In this document: piece by piece, positions 56,760 to 64,000 of the stretch
How the letters are laid out: every line of letters begins with the position of its first letter
How positions within the stretch are numbered: the first letter of the stretch is position 1
NCBI GenBank assembly: GCA_026075535.2
Contig: AP026542.1
Span: 9,982,001-10,046,000 of the forward strand
DNA from: Tricholoma matsutake
Lineage: Eukaryota > Basidiomycota > Agaricomycetes > Agaricales > Tricholomataceae
Direction: 5' to 3'
DNA: 64,000 bases
Notes under the pieces: generated by a model
The model's database searches: none
The model's input: only the letters and a program-made list of their open reading frames with translations
What the model was told of the DNA's origin: nothing
Position numbers and translations under genes: made by a program

Positions 56760-58233
56760 ATGCTCCAACTGCCAGGACCAACCCTGCCACAAACAAGACA
56801 AAAAAGCAATATGGCAACAGTAAGAAAGACCAGAAAGGACCTAGAGGAAGTGGAAGGGTTAACCACAGATGTAAGAAATAAGGAACAGGCATTAAATCTC
56901 CTACACATGAAAGAATACCTAGTCCCCAGTGAGCCCGCCAACTTACTAAACTTATCATATGTCCTCCTGCAATTCGCACACAGTGCATCGAAACTGCCAA
57001 AACCCCTTATAGACAGAATCAGGGCAGTAGCCTTCTTAATGGCTGACACCGGCATCCAACAAATAGCAGAAGAAGTATCCCTTGCAGTTAAGGAAAAACT
57101 AACAGAACAGATCGAACACTACAACACACAGGTAGAAACCATGAGAGATGCCGTAGAACATGTAACGAAGGCAGCAAACAACATAACAGAAAACATGGAA
57201 GAGTTCAAGGACAATATCCAGGAAACAACAAAGAAACTAACAAATGCAGAGCAAGAACTAGCAGATAAGACAACAGATGCAGACAATATGCCACCCCAAA
57301 CCTCACCCAACCCACCATGCACTTATGTGTCAATCACACAACAAAACATACCCACAACACATCTGACAGTCATAACACAAGGAGAGGCAAGCGACAAGCA
57401 GATGCTACTACAGAAAGACCCAAAAATAACTGACAGTTCACTGGACCAACTCACAGAGAAGGAGCTGGTTGTCAAAGCAAATACAACAATTGACTTAATG
57501 GGAATTGAAGCAGGCGACCAACCAGAAAACACCAGATTCATTGGAGCAAAGAGAATGAGGAATGGAAGCATACTGTACCAGCTCAACACAAAGGAGGCCA
57601 CGGACTGGCTGAAGAAGACAGATGTCCAGAAAGCCTTCATAGCACACTATGGGGGTACATCAAGCATCTCAAATTGCCTATTCTACACGTTAGCAGAATT
57701 TGTCCCGATGACCTTTGAAGCAGGCTCTGACTTTGCACACGCACATATAGAAGACAACAGTGGGATCACCACCACCTCCATTGCATACTCCAAGTAACTA
57801 AAACTGCCACATATCTGCAATGCCTTGCAAAAAGTCGCCCACATCATCATAGGGTTCACAAGCTGACAGGCAGCAAACCATGCCATCGAGCATGGTGTTT
57901 TCATTGAAGGCAAGTGGATCACAGTGTGAAAACTCTTACCAGAACCAAAGTGATGCCTCCAATGCCAGGACTTTGGACACTTGGCAGTGGCATGCAAAAC
58001 AACAGTGGATACATGTGCAAGATGTGGAGGAAAACATCGAACTAACCTATGTATACTCACAGACACAGCAGATTTCAAATGTGCAAACGGTACTGACAAA
58101 GAAGGTAAAGGGCATGGAGCAGCCAATAGAAAATGCCCTGCCTTCACAAGAGAAACTGCTAAGCTACACACGTGAATTCCGGAAACCAAGTACAAATACT
58201 TCCCCACCAACAAACCATGAACATGGAGATTAA
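56760..58233 (+). pseudogene. LINE ORF1 (gag-like RNA-binding protein)
   Basis: Open from 56760 to 57797: a charged N-terminus (MATVRKTRKDLEEVEGLTTD), a long coiled coil (KLTEQIEHYNTQVETMRDAV, ITENMEEFKDNIQETTKKLT) and a domain ending VPMTFEAGSDFAHAHIED. After a stop and frameshifts the zinc knuckles remain: TCARCGGKHRTNLC and DKEGKGHGAANRKCPAF at about 58010-58140. The order coiled coil, RNA-binding-like domain, then CCHC knuckles is typical of LINE ORF1. It is not translatable as one protein now. Confidence 0.72.
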
Positions 58234-58699
58234 ACAACCAACCTGACTCACAAATGCCACAGCAAGAGAACACACAGCAGCAAGAAACATTCCAAACATA
58301 GACCAGAAGACCCATACCACAGCATACCATACAAAGAAAGAGCAAGAGGAGACACCGACTATGGGAATCAGCGACAGTTCATGGATGACTGGCAACACAT
58401 ACGATGACGAGGATGACAGAATCCAAATATGCTACACCAACACAGGACCACAGGGGGCACAGGAACAAACCCACAAACAACAGACAATGGCTGGTCATCG
58501 AAACCTATACAGTACATGCTGCCAGGATTCTTCATGCAAATTCAGAGAGATTGCGACTGGAGAAATGAATGCAACAGAACACGACATGAAACCTCTGGAT
58601 GCAACATGCCATGGGGAGATCAAGACCCATATGAACAAGACATAGGCCCACCAATGGCACCACACAAGGCATCACAACTATCATACATCAACTCACCCA

Positions 58700-61600
58700 A
58701 TGGAAACTGAACAACCACTCCACATCCAACAGCAGAATACTAACAAATCCCTACTTAGTCAATCCAACCTTCTACAGAGCCTCAAAAGAAACCGCTATGA
58801 CCTATGCCTCATACAGGAACCATACATCGACTTCAAAGGAAAATCCAGAGCCAACCCATGCTGGACAGTAATATACCCCACAATGCACAACCAACACCCA
58901 GATGACATGCAATCGCTGATCCTAGTCAATACAGAATTATCAGCCAATGCCTGGAGACAGATCCCCATTGACTGCCCAGACATAACCACCATGGAAATCA
59001 CTGGCGACTTTGGGACACTCCACATCATGAACATCTACAATGATGTCAAACACAATGACATGCTAACACAGCTATCAAAATACATGAGAGACCCACACTG
59101 CCAATGCTGCGAATGCAATCCGCTACACACAATATGGATAGGGGACTTCAACTGACACCACCCCATATGGGATGAAGCATGCAATGCACACCTGTTCACA
59201 AAACACAACCTAGATCTCATGCAACTGCTACTCAGCATGCTAGGGAGGCACAAGATGAAAATGGCACTACCAGCATTCATCCCAATGCTCAAGTCACACA
59301 GCACAGGTAACTACACCAGGGTGGATAATGTTTTCTGCACAGAAGACCTCCTCGATGGAATCATCAAATGCAACACAGATGATGCCACCAGACTGGTGAA
59401 AACTGACCACTTTCCCATTGACACAGAAATAGACATAAGAACACCAAAAATGGCATGGGAACTACGTAGGAACTTTTGGCTTGCAGACTGGAAAGAACTG
59501 ACAAAAACTTTGAATGAAAACCTAACTAACCTCCCACCCCCAACAGAAATTCAAACCACACAAACCTTCAACAAAACCCTTGAGAAACTCAATGGTGTGA
59601 TACAAGACATGATTGAGAAACAAATCAAAGAGTCCAAACCAAGCCCATTGTCAAGAACCATTCCTCGCCCAATTGGAACCTGCACCCGTCTGACCCTTTT
59701 CTGCACCTCAAACCCAACATTTGTCTACTCCTCCCGCTTTCATTCCTGGTTCCCTTGCACTGCCACACTGCTGTGCACCAGGCTGCCATCTCTTTTGCAA
59801 ATTTGACTATGGATTCCTGTGCAGCTCCCACTAGGTAATTTATCTATGCAGTCGAGACACTGCCACAGTCTCTGTTTCTGTTCTGCCTTTATTCTAGACT
59901 ACAGTATTTAAGCTTAGTTAGTTTTGCCTTGTATTCCTCAGTTTGTATATCGACATAGACTTGACTTTAACCTGCCAATCTAAAATCTCATTCTACTCCT
60001 ACCTCAGTTCTCTAAGAGTCTGAACTCTATTTGACTCAACCTCTAGTCTCCCTCTGAAGTTCTGGTCTCACCTGAACTTAACCCAAGTCCCTCTGCATTC
60101 CTTACCATGTTTACCTGCACTTCCCCACTTCTATCTCCAAACCTTTGTCTTGAAATTAGGACACCAGATGAGGTGAAGGGCACAGCTTCTTACAAGCTGA
60201 AGCCAAGTCCTTTCCATTTTCCCCTCTACAGAATCTGCCACGGCCTGACAGCCTTCCGCTATCAACACCTGCAGGGTCTGATTGGATTCCGATGTGCCAT
60301 CTAGGATCAGTTCCTAACACCCATACACCAAACGGTGGTGGAATAAAGAGCTAGCAGAGGCAAAAAAGGAGATGAGAAGGCTAGGCACAAGATCAAAGTA
60401 CCATCGACTCAAAAACGACCACCCCATACATGAAGAATACCGGCGACAGCAAAACAAATATGCAGAAGAAATCAGGAAGGCAAGGATCAATCACTGGGTG
60501 GAGTGGCTGGAAGGATTGGATGAAGCAAGTGTGTGGCAGGCAAGCAGGATAGTGACAGGGCCAGCGACAGATACAGGGAGATCAAAGGTACCAACACTAC
60601 AAATCAGGGACCCAGTAATGAAGCAAGTCATCAGGGAAGCAAACAACAACACAAGCAAGGGACAACTATCTTATGAAGCATCCTTCCCACTGCTGAACGC
60701 ATCCACACCAGTGCTCCCTGAAAACACCAGATACCCAGTGCCAAAATGGAGCTCTGTTAACATCACTGACAAACAGATCCACTGAGCAATCAGAAAGATG
60801 AAACCATACAAGGCTATGAGGAAAGGAACAGTACCAAACAACGTCTTCATAAATGCATGCAAAATCCTCATCCCACACCTAGGCCCTCTCTTCTGAGCAA
60901 TGCACACACTCAAATACTATCCAAAAGAGTAGGCACTAACAGAAATGCTAGTCATGAAAAAACCAGGGAAACCAGACTACACAGTACCCTCAGTGTGGCA
61001 CCCCATAGTCCTCTTGGATGGCATGGTGCAGCTGCTAAATAGCTGCCAAACAGAAGACATTGTGGTAATGTGCAAGAAACACAACATGTTGCCAGCCAAT
61101 CACTTCGGAGCATGCCCAGGCCATACAACAACTGACTCTATCCACCTCCTTACAAAAACAGTCAAGAACGCATGGCAAAAAGGACAGGTAGCATCTGCCC
61201 TCTTCCTAGATGTCAAAGGAGCCTTCCCCAGCATTGACACTAACCGACTAATCCACAACATGAGGAAACGAGGAATACCAAGTGAATACACAGACTGGAT
61301 GCAGCACTGACTACAAAACAGAAAAACATTGATCGTCTTCGACAATCACCACACAGCACATTTCACCATCACAAATGGCCTAGACCCCTTCTCGGGAATT
61401 TGCTACCTAATATACAATGCTGACATACTTAAAATCCCAATACTCAAACTAGGGGAGTGGATACTATTGTTTGTGGATGATGCAGCAGTAATTGTAATTG
61501 GGAAAGACTTCATGGAGACACACAAGAAAATACGCAACATCATGGAAAGAATGGGAGGAATCCTAGAATGGGTGAAACCACACAACTGCAAATTCAGCAT

Positions 61601-63200
61601 TGAAAAATTCCAACTATTAGACATGTCCAAATGAACAATCCCTCATGCCTTCCTCCTCAGAAAGCGAGTCTCACTACAATGAAGTGACCTCACAATAGGA
61701 CAACACCACATCAAATCAGTAGAAACCACCAAGTTCCTAGGTGTATACCTAGACAACAGGCTCACATGGAAAGTGCAGGGACCCTAGCCAAGGGGCAAGA
61801 CTGGATGGTACAGTTCAGGTGACTATCAAGAACATCACAGGGAGTAACAGCAAAACATATACAACACCTATATCTATCAATCACCGTACCACAAATGTTA
61901 TATGCAGCTGACATCTTCCTCACCCCCCAGCATAAAGCTGCCATGAGTGCTCAGGGAAGGAAGAACACAAGCAGCAGCATCAACAGACTAGCCAGAATAC
62001 AGTGACAAGCAGCCATCATGATAATGGGAGCAATGAGGACAACAGCAACCAACGTGCTAGATGCTATGGCCAACCTACTCCCTTTCCACTTACTAGTTGA
62101 CAAATATTGATACAGGGCTACCCTATGACTAGCAACATTACCAATGAGTCACCCGCTACACAAGCTGGTAGCAAATGCAGCATGCAAACTGATCAAGCGA
62201 CACCCCACACTGATACACATTCTATTACATACATACAACATAAAACCAGAAAACCTCAAAACAATAAGCACAGTCAGACAAGACACCAAATGGAAACCAA
62301 ACTTCAAAACCCAAATCACAAACACAAAAGAGGAAGCAATGGAAGAAGAGGAGAGGGACAGAGTGGATGTGAAGGTATACACAGATGGATCAGGGATGGA
62401 GAGAAAGATAGGAGCGGGAGTGGTATTATATTGAAGAGGAGTAGAGAAGGCAAGGATGAGATACAGACTGGGAACCCAGGGTCAACACACCGTATACAAA
62501 GGGGAGTGTACAGGGACACTAATGGGAGTAAAGCTGATAGCAAAAGAGTGGAATGTGAGGACAGCGACCATCTGCATCGACAGCCAAGCAACCATCAAGG
62601 CGACCCAACTAACCAAACTAGCATCAGGGCACTACATTGTCGACATGTTCCATCAGGAACTCAAGGCACTACAAAGGAAACAGAGGGGGCTGAAACTCAT
62701 GATCAGATGGACCCCAGGGCACTAAGACATAATGGGGAATGAGTGAGCAGATGAGGAGGCAAAGAGGGCAGTCACAGATGGCAGCAGCCAGGACACTGAC
62801 CTGCCACAACTACTGAGAAAGGAGCTCCCACACAGCAAAGCAGTCAAGGAACAGGCATACAACAAGAAACTCAATGCTCGAGCACAAAAGGAGTGGACCA
62901 AGTCACTGAGATACACACACATGAAAAGAACAATCCCAACAGCACCATTGAAGAAATATCTTACACTCATGGAGCCCCTCCCTTGAAAACACACCAGCAT
63001 CCTCACACAACTACGAACAGCACACATGCCGCTAGCAAAACACCTACACCACATCAGAAAAACCAACTCCACAATATGCCCCAGCTGCTGACAACACAAC
63101 AAAACAGTCATACACTACCTGCTGCTGTGCCCAGCACACCAAGAAGCATGGAATGCAATGAAGAGAAAAATAGGGGGCCTCACACAAGATTGTTTGTGGC
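58700..63200 (+). pseudogene. LINE ORF2 (endonuclease, RT, RNase H)
   Basis: APE-like endonuclease: YDLCLIQEPYIDF, IWIGDFN then stop then HHPIWDEA, YTRVDNVF, KTDHFPIDTEID (58700-59450). After the inserted LTR: SPYTKRWWNKELAEAKKEMR, MLPANHFGACPGHTTTDSIH, ALFLDVKGAFPSIDTNRLIH, DPFSGICYLIYN, EWILLFVDDAAVIVIGKD with the RT active site FVDD (60340-61640), and KFLGVYLDNRLTW. RNase H: VKVYTDGSGMERKIGAGVVL, ICIDSQATIKATQ, MIRWTPGH (62360-62750). C-terminal finger: STICPSC..HNKTVIHYLLLCP (about 63060-63140). At least nine in-frame TGA codons sit where CGA (Arg) is expected, for example after GDFN, before HHP. Confidence 0.83.
59649..60319. repeat. solo LTR of an unidentified family inside the LINE
   Basis: 671 bp beginning TGTCAAGAACC and ending TTCCTAACA, flanked by the perfect duplication CCCAT (59644-59648 and 60320-60324). 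Removing it and one CCCAT joins KPSP to YTKRWWNKEL in frame. No coding region. Orientation is not determined: TG..CA ends fit both strands. Confidence 0.82.
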
Positions 63201-63230
63201 CTGGAATTGGTGCAATATTGTTTGACAATG

Positions 63231-64000
63231 GTAGGGGATACATCTGGCATGTGTGCGATGACCATTCAGATAGCAATATAGTGTCTGATGTCGATTTTCG
63301 ATGTTTGATGATTTTTGAAGTCAGTCGAGGAAATATTGGACTTGTTCGAAGGCCGATATTGCAGTGATATTGCTCAAAACTGGTTCAGAACTCATCAACG
63401 ATGTTCCAAGTGTATATTCTGAGCTGTACGAAGCATTTGAAGTCAATTGAAAGTGCAAAAACTGATATATCAGTGCTCGAACTGCGCTGGGGACCTATTA
63501 GCGCCCCACTACAAGTAGTAAGCAGGAGAAGGTTTTCAAGACAGCTTTTATGCTGTTGTTGTTGCAGAATTTGATCAGAATGTAACAAATGTATTGTTGT
63601 CTAATTTTAAAAAAAGTGGAAGCCTAGCCCATAGTTGGGCTAGGAAACACTGGAGGGAGAGGTAGAAAGGGAGAAAATGTAGGAACTCACTGCTAACCAC
63701 ACAAAATAACAAGACAACGACATGTAATTAGAAGTGAGAAATAATACAAAAGCAGAGTTTCTAGGGAAGCAAGAAGGGAAAAAGGAAGAATGGGGAATTT
63801 TCCATATATAGCAGTATATATGGTTTGAAGCATATGTGTATACAAACAGATGTCAATAGGATGATGTAAGCCAGGCTTACAGAGTGCTTAACTTGTGCAT
63901 GTCAGAAAATGAAATAAAGAACATCATTAAATGATTGACCCTCACCTTTACTCTGCATTTCAGCCCCTAACCCCCTCCCCCCAACTGATACTCCCCCTGT
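63231..64000. other. unassigned sequence after the LINE
   Basis: No gene is recognised. There is a poly-A run at 63609-63614, an imperfect hairpin GCCTAGCCCATAGTTGGGCTAG (63623-63644) and a palindromic word TGTAAGCCAGGCTTACA (63865-63881). It may be the start of another repeat cut by the window edge. Confidence 0.35.

Larger units (their letters stand above)
56700..63230 (+). mobile_element. decayed LINE with APE endonuclease, RT and RNase H
   Basis: Non-LTR retrotransposon of about 6.5 kb including a 671-bp solo LTR inserted at 59649. ORF1 (gag-like) is followed by ORF2 with endonuclease, reverse transcriptase, RNase H and a C-terminal CCHC-type finger. RNase H at the end fits Tad1-like or I-like clades. 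Stops are numerous, and most are TGA where Arg is expected. The 5' boundary is approximate and no poly-A tail or target duplication was found. Confidence 0.82.

Overview
The window is nuclear DNA of a filamentous basidiomycete, most likely an agaricomycete. The host genes are cut by many 50-60 nt GT-AG introns. One of them matches aldos-2-ulose dehydratase, an enzyme I know from wood-decay basidiomycetes. The transposons are fungal in type: chromodomain Ty3/gypsy, Ty1/copia, an RNase H-bearing LINE, PIF/Harbinger and hAT-like elements. The species cannot be named from the sequence.

Layout. Two gene-bearing islands alternate with repeats. Island 1 (1-14.6 kb) holds the C-terminal end of a 4-coumarate/acyl-CoA ligase (+), an Ariadne-type RBR ubiquitin ligase (-), a solo LTR, an aldos-2-ulose dehydratase (-), and a small secreted protein (-) made of 28-residue repeats separated by Lys-Arg sites. 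A first repeat block (14.6-25.6 kb) holds two non-autonomous DNA elements, a degenerate gypsy element and a truncated copia element, both on the minus strand. Island 2 (27.1-32.4 kb) holds the mitochondrial ADP/ATP carrier (+), molybdopterin synthase large subunit (-) and a GPI-anchored pepsin-like protease (-). From 33 kb to the end the window is almost wholly transposon: two hAT-like elements, relics, a solo gypsy LTR, then one PIF/Harbinger element (37240-54059). That element was expanded from about 3.5 kb to 16.8 kb by a composite gypsy insertion in its ORF1 and a young full-length copia insertion in its transposase. After it come an unidentified relic region and a decayed LINE (about 56.7-63.2 kb) split by a solo LTR of another family.

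The host genes do not form one pathway; they are ordinary neighbours. The most interesting candidate is the Kex2-type repeat precursor at 13043-13647, which should release several near-identical 26-residue peptides. Other notable structure: a predicted self-priming site in the gypsy family, a hairpin whose loop is inverted between two LTR copies, target-site duplications that order the nested insertions, and a strong CGA-to-TGA (CpG transition) signature confined to the transposons.
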